The notes under the pieces: model-generated
Told to the model about the DNA's origin: nothing
Database searches by the model: none
Seen by the model: only the letters and a program-made list of their open reading frames with translations
Program-made: the position numbers and the translations under genes
Source of the DNA: DASSBG01 sp963800395
GTDB lineage: Bacteria; Pseudomonadota; Gammaproteobacteria; Xanthomonadales; Rhodanobacteraceae
Reading direction: 5' to 3'
Length of the DNA: 64,000 nt
NCBI GenBank assembly: GCA_963800395.1
Contig: CAWDBD010000028.1
Span: 358,228 to 422,227, forward strand
Shown here: positions 1 to 8,700 of the stretch, in pieces
Position numbering within the stretch: position 1 is the stretch's first letter
Layout: the number at the start of each line of letters is the position of its first letter

Positions 1-146
1 CCACCATCAACATGCCGAAGAACTACACCGTGCAAATCACCGAGCACGCGCAGATCGTTCTGCCCGGCGTCAACGCCCGTCAATTGCCCAAACGCGATGT
101 CGAATTGATTGCCCGCTGGGTTGACCAGGGCGCCAGGAACAACTGA
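1..146 (+). CDS. C-terminal end of a cytochrome c-like/planctomycete-type domain protein (partial)
   Basis: The frame beginning at base 3 is open from the left edge to TGA at 144-146 and encodes 47 residues ending ELIARWVDQGARNN. The pattern 'LIxRWVDQGARxN' is typical of the last helix of class I cytochrome c or planctomycete-type cytochrome domains, in which a Trp-Ile/Val-Asp-x-Gly-Ala segment follows the haem-binding part. No CxxCH is visible because the gene start lies outside the window. The assignment rests on this short tail only. The next gene is on the opposite strand, so this is the 3' end of its transcription unit. Confidence 0.5.
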   Translation, partial: TINMPKNYTVQITEHAQIVLPGVNARQLPKRDVELIARWVDQGARNN

Positions 147-284
147 GTCATCGGTCCATCCAGGCAGGCACAAGGCCGCTGAACCGTCACCGCAATGGCG
201 TGTCGTCCACTACGACGCGAACGGCCGACCGCACCTTGCGCACCCGCTCGCCAAGGCGTTCACCTGCCACAGCATTCCGCGCTG

Positions 285-965
285 TCAGGCTTGGCCTCTT
301 TCCAAAAGAAGGCATTCGCGCTCGCTCATCGAACCCAGGTGAAATGCATCCTTGTTGGACTGCCGGTCCAGCCAGGCGCAATCGATTCTCAGGTTGGGGC
401 TTTGCAACCCCTCTTCGGCAATGAACTCGTAACAGCCGCGCTTGTTCGAGCGCGTGGTTCTTGCGTAAGGGTCGTAGCAATAGATCCAGTTGTCTTCGAT
501 ATTCAGACCAAGCAGATAATGCCAGTGGCCTTGCCAATGTGTGAGCCGGATGATTGCAACACCGCCGCGCTCAAGGCAGCGCGACACATTGTTGCCCCGC
601 CCCAGGTGCGCCTCCTCACCGCCCAGGTAGCGCTGTTCGATGCGGAAGGCCCTGCGCCGATATGCGCCCAGCCATTGCCCAAGCATGCGCACCGAAAGCC
701 GCGATGTACCGTGGGCCACACGGCTGTGTGGCGATATGCAGTCCAGGCTGTACTGGTACACCCGCTGCAGCGCCAGCCCGGGTATTTCCGAACGCTGAAA
801 CAAGTAACTCAACGCATTGACAAAGGTGGTCGGCGCGCAATCGTATTCGGAAGCCTGCTGGCGGAATGGTGTCTTCAAAGTGCTGTCAATTGATCCGGGG
901 AGGCGCCGAAGCGCTCGCGCGTAGATGGACAAGAACGGAATCTTCTCCAGCTCCGATAGCGGCAC
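285..965 (-). CDS. C39-like cysteine peptidase domain protein
   Basis: A 226-residue protein without an evident signal peptide. It resembles the papain-like C39 peptidase fold. A catalytic-type Cys lies at about residue 43 in EYDCAPTTFVNALSYL, a His lies in GHWHYLLGL at about residue 148, and an Asp follows in YCYDPY about 17 residues later, giving the Cys-His-Asp order of the family. Family C39 enzymes cleave double-glycine leaders in bacteriocin export ABC transporters. This protein has no membrane or ATPase domain, so it is a stand-alone C39-like protein of unknown substrate. ATG at 965 was chosen because the conserved domain starts soon after. It stands alone on its strand, and 966-1175 holds only the promoter of the next operon. 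Confidence 0.6.
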   Translation of the reverse strand: MPLSELEKIPFLSIYARALRRLPGSIDSTLKTPFRQQASEYDCAPTTFVNALSYLFQRSEIPGLALQRVYQYSLDCISPHSRVAHGTSRLSVRMLGQWLGAYRRRAFRIEQRYLGGEEAHLGRGNNVSRCLERGGVAIIRLTHWQGHWHYLLGLNIEDNWIYCYDPYARTTRSNKRGCYEFIAEEGLQSPNLRIDCAWLDRQSNKDAFHLGSMSERECLLLERGQA

Positions 966-1175
966 CGGCCATGCATGGATCTGGCTGTCACGCGACTGCC
1001 GCGATCAGGCAGAAAAGGCCCGGCAGGCCCGAGAACGGTGAAGACTTCGGAGCTGGGTGTTTGATTGTACTTGATGAGCAGACTTCGCAACGCGTACAGA
1101 TCTTCTCGTTCGCAAGGGGCGCGCCGATGGCCATCCTGGCTCGCAGCCCCATGACAGGCGATCCCGAAAAGTATA

Positions 1176-1221
1176 TTGACATACGTAACATACCTGCTAC
1201 ATTAGTAGCGTCTCTGTTACG
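1176..1221 (+). promoter_or_regulatory. Promoter and nested BlaI-type palindromic operator
   Basis: A -35 box TTGACA (1176-1181) and a -10 box TACATT (1198-1203) are separated by 16 bp. The dyad GCTAC-ATTA-GTAGC (1196-1209) overlaps the -10 box. A second pair of arms, CGTAAC (1184-1189) and GTTACG (1216-1221), has the same centre at 1202.5, so the operator is a 38-bp two-tier palindrome. BlaI/MecI repressors bind dyads built around TAC...GTA. Autorepression of the downstream blaI-like gene is inferred. Confidence 0.75.
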
Positions 1222-1232
1222 GAGTGTTTGCC

Positions 1233-1610
1233 ATGCGTGAATTTGAAGCTTCCGGGCCGGAGCTGGATGTCCTCAAGCTGCTTTGGCGTTATCAGCGCCT
1301 TAGTGCGCGCGAGATACACGACCATCTTGGTCCGCCACGCAAATGGGCCTATTCCACTACCCGCACCGTGCTGGAACGCATGGTGAAAAAGGACCTGCTG
1401 CGCAAGCGCTCCCTGCACGGCCTGAATGTCTACGCACCGGAAGCGGCCAAGGTCCCGGCACTGGCATCACTTGTGCGCGATTTCACCCGCCGGGTTCTGG
1501 ATATCCGCCCATCGGCGGCCATTCCGATGTTTGCCGAAAGCAAGCTGCTGGATGAGAGTGAGTTGGCCGAGTTGCGACGGCTACTCGAAGACGAGGGGAA
1601 GTCGGAATGA
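1233..1610 (+). CDS. BlaI/MecI/CopY family transcriptional repressor
   Basis: A 125-residue winged-helix repressor of the BlaI/MecI family. The N-terminal half holds the DNA-binding domain, with GPELDVLKLLWRYQRLSAREIHDHL followed by the recognition-helix region and TTRTVLERMVKKDLL. The C-terminal helix is the dimerisation part that is normally cleaved by a BlaR1/MecR1-type peptidase. ATG at 1233 is preferred over an in-frame GTG at 1224 because GGAG (1221-1224) sits 8 bases upstream. The gene overlaps the next one by ATGA and lies behind a palindromic operator. It therefore most likely represses its own operon and is released by the co-encoded M56 peptidase. Confidence 0.9.
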   Translation: MREFEASGPELDVLKLLWRYQRLSAREIHDHLGPPRKWAYSTTRTVLERMVKKDLLRKRSLHGLNVYAPEAAKVPALASLVRDFTRRVLDIRPSAAIPMFAESKLLDESELAELRRLLEDEGKSE

Positions 1611-3007
1611 TGACGCAAATCCTGCTAGAGCTGGCCGCCTGCATTGCCTTGTCGCTGCCGGTCATGGGCCTTGCCCGTACCCGGCTCTTCCGTCCTGGGC
1701 ATGCGCAGGACGGCCTTTTTCTGGTCCGGGCCCTGTTTGTCGGGCTGGCCCTGCTGCCCTGGCTGGCGCACGCCCTTGGAGCATCGGGCTGGCTCGCTTC
1801 GGCAGAAGCGTCAGCACCCATCGCGCTTGAACTGCATGGGCTGGTGCCCGGCCTGATGGCGACCGATCCGGGCGCCAGTGCCGAGTCAATGAAAGCAGGA
1901 TTGACTGCAGGCAGCGCCCTGCTTGCCGTCTGGCTGCTGGGAGTGACACTGCTGCTGCTGCCGTTTGCGCAGCAGCGTCTGAAATATCGAAAGCTGGCAC
2001 GGCACGCAGTCGGTGTCGATCCGCGCCGCTTCGGCCTGTCGTTGCCGGCCAAAACGCGCCTCGCAGCGACGGCAGCGCCTGTAGCCCCTTTTGTGGCCGG
2101 GCTGCGCCACCCACGCATCATTGTTCCACTGCACTACTTCGACGGTGACAGTGGGCCTTTGCGCGCCGTGCTGCAGCACGAGTGTGCGCATATCCGCAAC
2201 CGGGACATGTTCTGGCTGCCGCTGTGTCGCACCCTGCTGTTCCTGTCGTGGCCCATCCTGCCCTTGTGGTTTCTTTATCGCGACCTCGGCTTCCAGACTG
2301 AACTGGCTGCCGATGAGCTCGCGCTGTTGCACGCCGACATGAGCAAGCGCCGTGACTACGCTGGCGCGCTACTGGATGCCCTGGGCCGGCATGCCGAGCC
2401 GGTCTCGGCGGCCCTGCCCGGATTTTTGTCACTCGAAAAGAGGAGAGTACGCATGCGCATTTCCAACGCGATGAAGCCAGTTGACCGGAAATCGACACAC
2501 ACCGGGCGGATGGTGACCCTGCTGATGGCGGCCACATTGCTGGTCCCGGCTGTCTGGATTCAGGGTGCCGTTGCCGGCGGTAACGTCAAGGTGAATTTCG
2601 TCTCGCCGATGCACACGGGCCACATTTCGTCGCGATTCGGGGATCGCAAGAACCCGTTCAACGGCAAGCTGATGCATCACGCCGGCATCGACATCGCCGC
2701 GAAAGCCGGTACGCCAATTCTGGCACCGGCTGATGGCAAAGTGGTATTCGCCGGATGGAAGGACGATGCCCACGGCAATGTCATTGAAATCCGGCACGGC
2801 AAGGCATTCAGCTCCGTATACGTGCACCTGCAAACGACCGCCGTCAAGGCCGGCGATACGGTCAAGGCTGGCGCTCTGATCGGCAAGGTTGGCGAGACGG
2901 GCAAGTCCACCGGCCCGCACCTGCACCTGGAGCTGTACCACGACGGCGTTCAACTGGATCCGGCAAAATACCTGCCACTGGATCTGAAAAGCAATCGGAC
3001 ATCCTGA
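1607..3007 (+). CDS. M56 (BlaR1-like) membrane peptidase fused to an M23 endopeptidase
   Basis: A 466-residue fusion of two zinc peptidases. The N-terminal ~300 residues are a BlaR1/MecR1-type M56 domain: several membrane helices, the zinc motif HECAH at residues 191-195, and the downstream acidic motif TELAADELAL. A further membrane segment (about 305-325) leads into a C-terminal LytM/M23 domain with HHAGID (H358, D362) and the catalytic HLHLE (H438, H440). M23 enzymes cut peptide cross-links in peptidoglycan. In classic BlaR1 the sensor domain at this position binds beta-lactam; here a probable periplasmic endopeptidase takes its place. Start and stop overlap the repressor gene (ATGA), so the two are one operon. 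The order suggests that the cell-wall state is read and the repressor cleaved, but this is inference. Proteins of M23/M56 architecture occur elsewhere. Confidence 0.88.
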   Translation: MMTQILLELAACIALSLPVMGLARTRLFRPGHAQDGLFLVRALFVGLALLPWLAHALGASGWLASAEASAPIALELHGLVPGLMATDPGASAESMKAGLTAGSALLAVWLLGVTLLLLPFAQQRLKYRKLARHAVGVDPRRFGLSLPAKTRLAATAAPVAPFVAGLRHPRIIVPLHYFDGDSGPLRAVLQHECAHIRNRDMFWLPLCRTLLFLSWPILPLWFLYRDLGFQTELAADELALLHADMSKRRDYAGALLDALGRHAEPVSAALPGFLSLEKRRVRMRISNAMKPVDRKSTHTGRMVTLLMAATLLVPAVWIQGAVAGGNVKVNFVSPMHTGHISSRFGDRKNPFNGKLMHHAGIDIAAKAGTPILAPADGKVVFAGWKDDAHGNVIEIRHGKAFSSVYVHLQTTAVKAGDTVKAGALIGKVGETGKSTGPHLHLELYHDGVQLDPAKYLPLDLKSNRTS

Positions 3008-3030
3008 CCAACCTGTCAACACCAAACGGC

Positions 3031-3057
3031 AAACGGGCTCCCCACGGAGCCCGTTTT
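3031..3057 (+). terminator. Rho-independent terminator of the blaI-M56/M23 operon
   Basis: The perfect stem AAACGGGCTCC (3031-3041) / GGAGCCCGTTT (3046-3056) with loop CCAC is followed by a short T-run, 24 bases after the stop codon. Confidence 0.85.
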
Positions 3058-3305
3058 CATGTTCGCGCCAGGGACAGCGGATCAGTTCAACAGGTCCGCA
3101 TTACCCGAATATCGCTTCTGCCGCCAACGCTGCCGCCGCCAGCAGGCCGCCGCTTCAAGCAAGGGCAAGAACGCCCCCGCAGGCCCCTCGTCTCACGGGG
3201 ACCTGGCTCAGCCGGCACAGCTTTGTTTACTTGCGCGATTCTGGCGTGTAGCATCATCCTTTGCGATTGCTGTGTTCTGCGCGTCAACCATGCAAGGGGA
3301 CTGAA

Positions 3306-4346
3306 GTGACCAATTCTGCTGATCGTCGCCACCCGCCACGTTTGCGCGCGCACCAGATAGCCCCGCTGCCTGCGGGACTGGGTGTGGGTATCGGCATGCT
3401 GGCGAGTGCCGGCGTCGCCCACGCAGTAGCCGTAGCCAACCCAGACAGTTTCACGGCCGTGGATCGCAATATCCCGCAGACTATTGGTAACGTGCTGACC
3501 AATGACACCGGGGTCGCGCCATTAACTGTGACGTCCACAAGCCTGCAACTTGGTTCTTACGGGCAAGCGGCAATATCATCAACCGGTGATTTCCAGTATC
3601 GAGCTGCTTACTGCGCACCTGGCGCCCGGGACGGTTTCAACTACATCATGCACGATGCCGATAATACGACTGCCAACACCGTCGTATATGTCACCCTGAT
3701 TTCGCCGCTGGTCGATGACAGTTACACGACCAATGCGGGCGCGCCCATAACAGGCAATGTGCGCGACAACGACCTGCCTTCCAGCAATACCTTGCCAGTG
3801 CACAGCTTTACCATGGCTACCAATGGCGCGGTGGCCGTCGATACCTCCAGCGCATCGACCAACGGTGTTTTCACGTATACCCCGGCCGCCGGGTTCAGCG
3901 GCACCGACGGTTTCGCCTACACTGCGATCGATCCCAGTCTTGGCGGCTGTGCCACCAATGCAGTGGCTCAGGTAATGGTGGTCCCTGTCGCCACATCGGA
4001 CACCTTCTCCACGCCGTTCGCCACCGTACTTGCCGGCAATGTTCTGGATAACGATATCGGCACTGGTCTTACCGTCACCGCCAGTACGCAACCGGCACAC
4101 GGTGTTGCGAACGTCGCGGCTGATGGCAGCTTCAACTACGTACCTGCTGCCGGGTACGTCGGAGGCGACAGCTTTACCTACACGATCCAGGACAGCTCGG
4201 GCGACGGCGCCAGCGCCACCGGATCGGTTTCGGTCGCGGTCGGTGCTCCGCCCGCGGTCGCCACGCCGGCAACAACCCCGGCAACGCTGGGACTGCTGGC
4301 ATCGCTGCTGGCGTGGCTGGGCTTGCGCCGCCGCCGCGAAACCTGA
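3306..4346 (+). CDS. Exported cadherin-like/Ig-like repeat protein with CTERM-type tail
   Basis: A 346-residue secreted or surface protein. A long N-terminal signal region ends near GMLASAGVAHA. Three repeats follow, each starting with a 'GNVLxND' or 'GNVRDND' motif (IGNVLTNDTG, GNVRDNDLPS, GNVLDNDIGT) and ending 'GxFxYxPAAGFxGxDxFxYT', the signature of cadherin-like/Big_9 beta-sandwich domains. The C-terminus is TPATLGLLASLLAWLGLRRRRET, a hydrophobic helix capped by arginines, like exosortase or rhombosortase sorting tails (PEP-/IPTL-CTERM class). GTG at 3306 was chosen because AAGGGGAC lies just upstream and the signal peptide then begins properly. It stands 25 bp before the glycosyltransferase cluster and could be one of its targets, which is inference. 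Confidence 0.75.
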   Translation: MTNSADRRHPPRLRAHQIAPLPAGLGVGIGMLASAGVAHAVAVANPDSFTAVDRNIPQTIGNVLTNDTGVAPLTVTSTSLQLGSYGQAAISSTGDFQYRAAYCAPGARDGFNYIMHDADNTTANTVVYVTLISPLVDDSYTTNAGAPITGNVRDNDLPSSNTLPVHSFTMATNGAVAVDTSSASTNGVFTYTPAAGFSGTDGFAYTAIDPSLGGCATNAVAQVMVVPVATSDTFSTPFATVLAGNVLDNDIGTGLTVTASTQPAHGVANVAADGSFNYVPAAGYVGGDSFTYTIQDSSGDGASATGSVSVAVGAPPAVATPATTPATLGLLASLLAWLGLRRRRET

Positions 4347-4371
4347 TCCACAGCCCGGGTAGTCGTCTCTG

Positions 4372-5586
4372 GTGGCAGCGCCACAAGGTATTCTCTATTA
4401 CGGTGGTGGTGACGTCGGCGGCTACGGTCAGGCGGCGATCGCCAACGTCCGTGCGCTGGTCAACCTCGGCATTCCGGTGCGCTGGGTCCCGCTGGAATGG
4501 ACCCCACAGTCGATGCGGCCGAGCACCTGGGCCACGTCCGAAGGCAAGGTCAGGCCGTTACTGAACCAGCGTGGCGAAAACGGCAATCTGGCGGATATGC
4601 TGGCGCTGATCGAACACACGTCGCGTGCGATCGACTACGACACCATCGTTGCGCATTCGCCGCCGGAAATGTGGCCGCAGGTGTTCCAGACCGGCAAGCG
4701 CAATGTGGGCTGCACGGCGTGGGAAACAGACCGCGCGCCCGCACACTGGTTACCACTACTGCGCCGTGCCGATTGCGTGATCGTTCCGTGTGCGAACAAT
4801 CGCCAGGCCTTCCTCCGCAGCGGCTTGCGCGTACCCATCGCCGTGATTCCGCACATTCGCCGTCATCGCTGGCCAGACTTTACTCCCTCCGAGCGTGTCG
4901 CCGCTCGTGAGGATCTTGGCATCCGACCCGGCAATCGCGTGTTCTACAGCATCAGTGCCTGGGATCCACGCAAGGCCCTGCCCGATCTGATCCGCACCTA
5001 TGCCACGGCGTTCATGGCCGACGAGCCAGTCAGTTTGCTGATCAAGACCGGCCGGATGGGCCATGACGAAGGACCGCTGTATCCGCGCCGGCCTGCACGC
5101 GATCTTGCCACGCGTGCCATCACCCGGATTTCTGCACAATTGCAGCGCCCGCCGCCGCATGTGGTATTGCACGACGAGGAAGTCGATGCTGATTCACTCG
5201 ATCTGATCCATGCCGTGGGTGATGTCTACGTATCGCTCAGCCGCGGCGAGGGCTGGGGCCTGGGCGCATTCGAAGCCGCGACCCTGGGCAAGCCGGTGGT
5301 GATGACTGCCTGGGGAGGACAAACTGAGTTTCTGGGGACGGATTGGCCCGGTGCGGTGCCCTGCCGGATGACGCCGGCACCGCTGTGGGCGCCGCAGCAG
5401 CCATCGTTTTTTCCAAGTCAGCGCTGGGCCGAACCCGATCAGGATACTGCCGCGCGCCTGTTGCGCGCGGTATTCACCGATCCTGCACCGGCACAGGACG
5501 CGGCAATATCGATTCGCGAGCGGATATTCCGGGAGTTTTCCGAGCCGGTAGTCGCAAACCGGTGGCTGGAGGTACTCAGTGCCTGA
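4372..5586 (+). CDS. GT4-type glycosyltransferase
   Basis: A 404-residue soluble GT-B fold glycosyltransferase. The N-terminus carries the glycine-rich acceptor-side loop GGGDVGGYGQAAIANV. The C-terminal half carries the retaining GT4 hallmark EGWGLGAFE (the EX7E motif) followed by AATLGKPVVMTAWGG, which binds the nucleotide-sugar donor. Donor and acceptor cannot be told from sequence. The start is GTG at 4372, because the homologous region begins immediately (QGILYYGGGD). It overlaps the next gene by 8 bp and heads a run of glycan genes without any flippase or polymerase. Confidence 0.85.
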   Translation: MAAPQGILYYGGGDVGGYGQAAIANVRALVNLGIPVRWVPLEWTPQSMRPSTWATSEGKVRPLLNQRGENGNLADMLALIEHTSRAIDYDTIVAHSPPEMWPQVFQTGKRNVGCTAWETDRAPAHWLPLLRRADCVIVPCANNRQAFLRSGLRVPIAVIPHIRRHRWPDFTPSERVAAREDLGIRPGNRVFYSISAWDPRKALPDLIRTYATAFMADEPVSLLIKTGRMGHDEGPLYPRRPARDLATRAITRISAQLQRPPPHVVLHDEEVDADSLDLIHAVGDVYVSLSRGEGWGLGAFEAATLGKPVVMTAWGGQTEFLGTDWPGAVPCRMTPAPLWAPQQPSFFPSQRWAEPDQDTAARLLRAVFTDPAPAQDAAISIRERIFREFSEPVVANRWLEVLSA

Positions 5587-6421
5587 TCGACGCCGCGACT
5601 TTCATTTCATTTTCGGCCTGCGCGAGCAGACCAAGCCATTCCACCTGCTGCACTATCTGTGCCTGGCATCGTGCGCCGCAGTGAATGCACCGGATGCCAT
5701 CCATTTTCACTATCGTCACGAACCGTTCGGTCCACTCTGGGAGCGCATCAAGCCGCACCTGCGACTGCATCAGGTCGGTGGTGATGTTGCCGGTTACGCA
5801 CCAGAGCGCTATCGCGACAGCGCAGAAGGCCGCATGATTGAAAAGCTGAAGCTGGGCTACGCGCACGAATCCGACTTTCTGCGCCTGGATATCCTGCTCG
5901 AGCACGGCGGAGTCTACGCCGACATGGACAGCCTGTTCGTACGCCGCTATCCGGATGCGTGGTTCGGTCACGAGTTCGCGATTGGCGAGGAGCATGCACC
6001 CCTCATGCCCGGACGGACGCTGCAACCCTCGCTGTGCAATGCGGTGCTGTTCTCGCAGCCGGGGGCGCGCTTTGCTCGGCAATGGCGCAAGCGCATGTCA
6101 GACGCGTTTGATGGCCGCTGGAGCGAGCATTCCTGTCTGGAGGCCGCGCGCATATGGCGCCAAATGCCAAACGCCGTGCATGTCCTGCCGACAGACTATT
6201 TCTACCGCTATGGCAGCACCGTGGCCGGGCTGCAGACACTGCTGGAACAGTCCGACGTCGATCACGCGGATCTGTACAGCATTCATCTGTGGGCCCACCT
6301 GTGGTGGGATGCGGCGCGCACGGATTTTTCGCAGGTGCATGCCGATCAGATCAATGAAGCCTGGATACGCGAGCGCGACTGCACCCTGGCGCGGCTGGCG
6401 CGACCTTATCTGGATACCTGA
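5579..6421 (+). CDS. GT32-like glycosyltransferase (DXD sugar-binding family)
   Basis: A 280-residue protein of the Gly_transf_sug/GT32 type. It has the family block 'SDFLRLDILLEHGGVYADMDSLF', where DMD is the metal- and nucleotide-sugar-binding DXD motif, and a C-terminal 'SIHLWAHLWW' segment typical of the family. No signal peptide or membrane helix is seen. The start is GTG at 5579, with CTGGAGG just upstream and within the end of the previous gene, which implies translational coupling. Its 3' end converges with the oppositely oriented glycosyltransferase at 6406, overlapping by 16 bp. Confidence 0.82.
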   Translation: MPDRRRDFHFIFGLREQTKPFHLLHYLCLASCAAVNAPDAIHFHYRHEPFGPLWERIKPHLRLHQVGGDVAGYAPERYRDSAEGRMIEKLKLGYAHESDFLRLDILLEHGGVYADMDSLFVRRYPDAWFGHEFAIGEEHAPLMPGRTLQPSLCNAVLFSQPGARFARQWRKRMSDAFDGRWSEHSCLEAARIWRQMPNAVHVLPTDYFYRYGSTVAGLQTLLEQSDVDHADLYSIHLWAHLWWDAARTDFSQVHADQINEAWIRERDCTLARLARPYLDT

Positions 6422-7200
6422 TGCCCGGAGGTTTCCTGCATCAGCAACTCACCGCTGGCGTGCGGCATGCGCACGCGCCCAAACCCGGGGCGATATTCGG
6501 CCAGCCGCTGGCGAAGCATGGCTTCACGCTGCAACAAGCGCGCCATGCTGAAAGCCTTGGCGCGCGAAATCGCCAAATGATGATCGGCCGACCAGACATT
6601 GCCGCCGTGGTAGACATAGACGTAACACCAGCCCGCATCACGCAGACGCACAACTTTTTCACCTCGCCTGAGGATATCCAGTACCGCGCCGGTGTCTTCA
6701 CCGCGTGCAATCTCGGGATAGCGCGGCATGCGCTCGCGCCGCCCCAGCAGGCTGCCCTGGATGAGATTCATCGGATAGGGCTCGCCGTCCCAGTCGTCCC
6801 AGAACAGTTCGCCCCGCTCCGGGAACCAGTGCAGTTGGTCGCTCAGAAAACAGAAATCGGCGCGAGCATCCTGCAACGCCTGCCATTGCAGCGCAAGCCG
6901 TTGCGGGTGGTAACGGTCGTCGTCGTCCCATTGGCAGACAAAATCACCCGCAGCCGCAGTGATAGCGGCGTTGCGCAGGGCGCCAAGTGTCTGGCCCGCG
7001 TCCGCGCGCACGACGCGAACCAGCCCGCCGTCAAGCGTGCCGGCAAGCAACGACATCGTCGTGTCGTATGCGGCGTCGCCATCATGCACGACGACAAGTT
7101 CGCGTTCGCTGTGCGTTTGCGCGGCAAAGTCGGCAATAGCCTGTTCGGCGAACCGGAACCGCGCCGGCTGGGTTACCATCAGGCAACTGATCACAGGCAT
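6406..7200 (-). CDS. GT2 family (GT-A) glycosyltransferase
   Basis: A 264-residue inverting GT-A enzyme. It begins MPVISCLMVTQPARFRFAEQAI, carries the donor-site block GALRNAAITAAAGDFVCQWDDDD (metal-binding DDDD), and has a C-terminal acidic motif RGEDTGAVLDIL. The start at 7200 was chosen over an upstream in-frame ATG because the first beta strand begins there. It is the only member of the cluster on the minus strand. It is convergent with the GT32-like gene and divergent from the gene at 7253, with only 52 bp between the two starts. Confidence 0.82.
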   Translation of the reverse strand: MPVISCLMVTQPARFRFAEQAIADFAAQTHSERELVVVHDGDAAYDTTMSLLAGTLDGGLVRVVRADAGQTLGALRNAAITAAAGDFVCQWDDDDRYHPQRLALQWQALQDARADFCFLSDQLHWFPERGELFWDDWDGEPYPMNLIQGSLLGRRERMPRYPEIARGEDTGAVLDILRRGEKVVRLRDAGWCYVYVYHGGNVWSADHHLAISRAKAFSMARLLQREAMLRQRLAEYRPGFGRVRMPHASGELLMQETSGHQVSR

Positions 7201-7252
7201 CCGTTCCCTGGCCGCATGCGGCACTGGATGGTTTCAAGCATGGGTATGGCGC

Positions 7253-8050
7253 ATGAATCCAATTAGCTACATCCTGACCTACCGCGAAGGCGATGAGCCT
7301 TCGCGGCGGGATAACCTGCTGGCGGTGCTCACATGGCTGGCACAGTACCCGATGTTCGTGCCGATCGTGGTCGAGCAGGACGATGCACCACGGCTGTCAG
7401 CACCATTGCCAAGCCCGAATTGCAAACACATCTTCGCCTACAACCCCGGTCCGTTCAACAAGAGCTGGGGATTCAACATCGGCTTCCGCGCCAGCGACTC
7501 GCCCTGGATCGCCTTCGCCGATGCCGACGTAATCCTCGGTTCATCGCTCCCGGCCACGACCGAATATTTGCGTGAGGGTTTCCAGGCGATCAAGCCGTAC
7601 CGGACCCTGATTGATCTTGACCCGCAGGAGACCCGACGCGTTGCGGCGGGCGAATTCGACTGGCTGCCGCCACGCGATGCCGGCCATGCGCGTAATCGCG
7701 AAGGCGGCGGCGAATACATCGTCTTCGCGGGCGGTGTCTTCCTGATCGCTCGCGCCGCATTCGTGCACGTTGGCGGTTGGGATGAACGTTTTCGTGGCTG
7801 GGGAGGTGAAGACGATGCGATGAGCTACAAGCTCGAGCGCGCACGCTTGCCTGCGATCGAACTCGACCAGCGACCAGCGGTGCACTTGTACCATCCACGG
7901 ACACCACAGACGATGTCGGCGCAGCCGCACTATGCTGCAAACCTGTCCTTGCTCGAGGACTATCGACGACTTGAAGATCCTGAACTGCGCCGGTTTGCCG
8001 AGGTACAGATGCAATCCATCGGCTATCGCGAAAAGTACCGGCCAACATGA
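7253..8050 (+). CDS. Galactosyltransferase-like GT-A protein
   Basis: A 265-residue GT-A protein. It contains the DXD-type motif in WIAFADADVIL and the block GGWDERFRGWGGEDDAMSYKLERA. The latter is the WGGED signature of the C-terminal domain of beta-galactosyl and polypeptide N-acetylgalactosaminyl transferases (Glyco_transf_7C). The frame is open far upstream, but ATG at 7253 fits the first beta strand (NPISYILTYREGD). It overlaps the next gene by ATGA, so the three genes from 7253 to 9551 form one translationally coupled unit. The acceptor is unknown. Confidence 0.82.
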   Translation: MNPISYILTYREGDEPSRRDNLLAVLTWLAQYPMFVPIVVEQDDAPRLSAPLPSPNCKHIFAYNPGPFNKSWGFNIGFRASDSPWIAFADADVILGSSLPATTEYLREGFQAIKPYRTLIDLDPQETRRVAAGEFDWLPPRDAGHARNREGGGEYIVFAGGVFLIARAAFVHVGGWDERFRGWGGEDDAMSYKLERARLPAIELDQRPAVHLYHPRTPQTMSAQPHYAANLSLLEDYRRLEDPELRRFAEVQMQSIGYREKYRPT

Positions 8051-8700
8051 ACAAGCCCGCCAGCATGCTGATGATCGGAACACCCGCCTACGGCGGCATG
8101 GTGCATTGCGATACCGTCGGTGCCCTGCTCGGCTATCAGCGTGCGAACATCGAGTTCGCGCTGATGACCATCGGCAACGAAAGCCTGATCACGCGTGCGC
8201 GCAATAGCGTGATATCGGAATTTCACGCCCGCCCCGAGTTCAGCCACCTGCTGTTCCTGGATGCCGATGTGCATTTGCCGGCAGAAGGTCTCAAGCGCAT
8301 GATCGCCAGTGGCTGCGATGTCATCGGCGCGACGGTTGCCCTCAAGGGGCGCAACCGCGACGGCTCGCGCATCTTCAACATCGGGCGCCTGGTCGGAGAA
8401 GACGGGCCGTTCTACCAAGTCGACCGGGTCGGTACCGCAGCATTGCTGTTGTCCCGGCGCGCGGTCGATGCCCTGATAGACAAGGCGCGCAGCGATGGTC
8501 GCATCTATACCCGAGGCAACAGCGTTCGCGGTTCCGAAATGAAGGCCTCGGTGCAGTACGATATTTTCCGCGTCGGCGTGGTCGACGACGAATACCTGTC
8601 GGAAGATTATTGGGTCTGCCGCGAATTGCGACAGCTCGGATTTGCCATTTACATCGACCCGACCATCGTCACGCGCCACTCGGGCACGCTGCAAGCATGA
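8047..8700 (+). CDS. Small GT-A glycosyltransferase
   Basis: A 217-residue compact GT-A protein. Early residues GTPAYGGMVHCDTV and NESLITRARNSVISEF precede the donor motif HLLFLDADVHLP, with DAD as metal ligand. The C-terminus has the acidic block LSEDYWVCRELRQLGFAIYIDP. This short architecture is typical of glycosyltransferases found in phage and in genomic glycan islands. Both ends overlap neighbours by ATGA. It has no membrane segment, so it acts in the cytoplasm. Confidence 0.75.
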   Translation: MNKPASMLMIGTPAYGGMVHCDTVGALLGYQRANIEFALMTIGNESLITRARNSVISEFHARPEFSHLLFLDADVHLPAEGLKRMIASGCDVIGATVALKGRNRDGSRIFNIGRLVGEDGPFYQVDRVGTAALLLSRRAVDALIDKARSDGRIYTRGNSVRGSEMKASVQYDIFRVGVVDDEYLSEDYWVCRELRQLGFAIYIDPTIVTRHSGTLQA

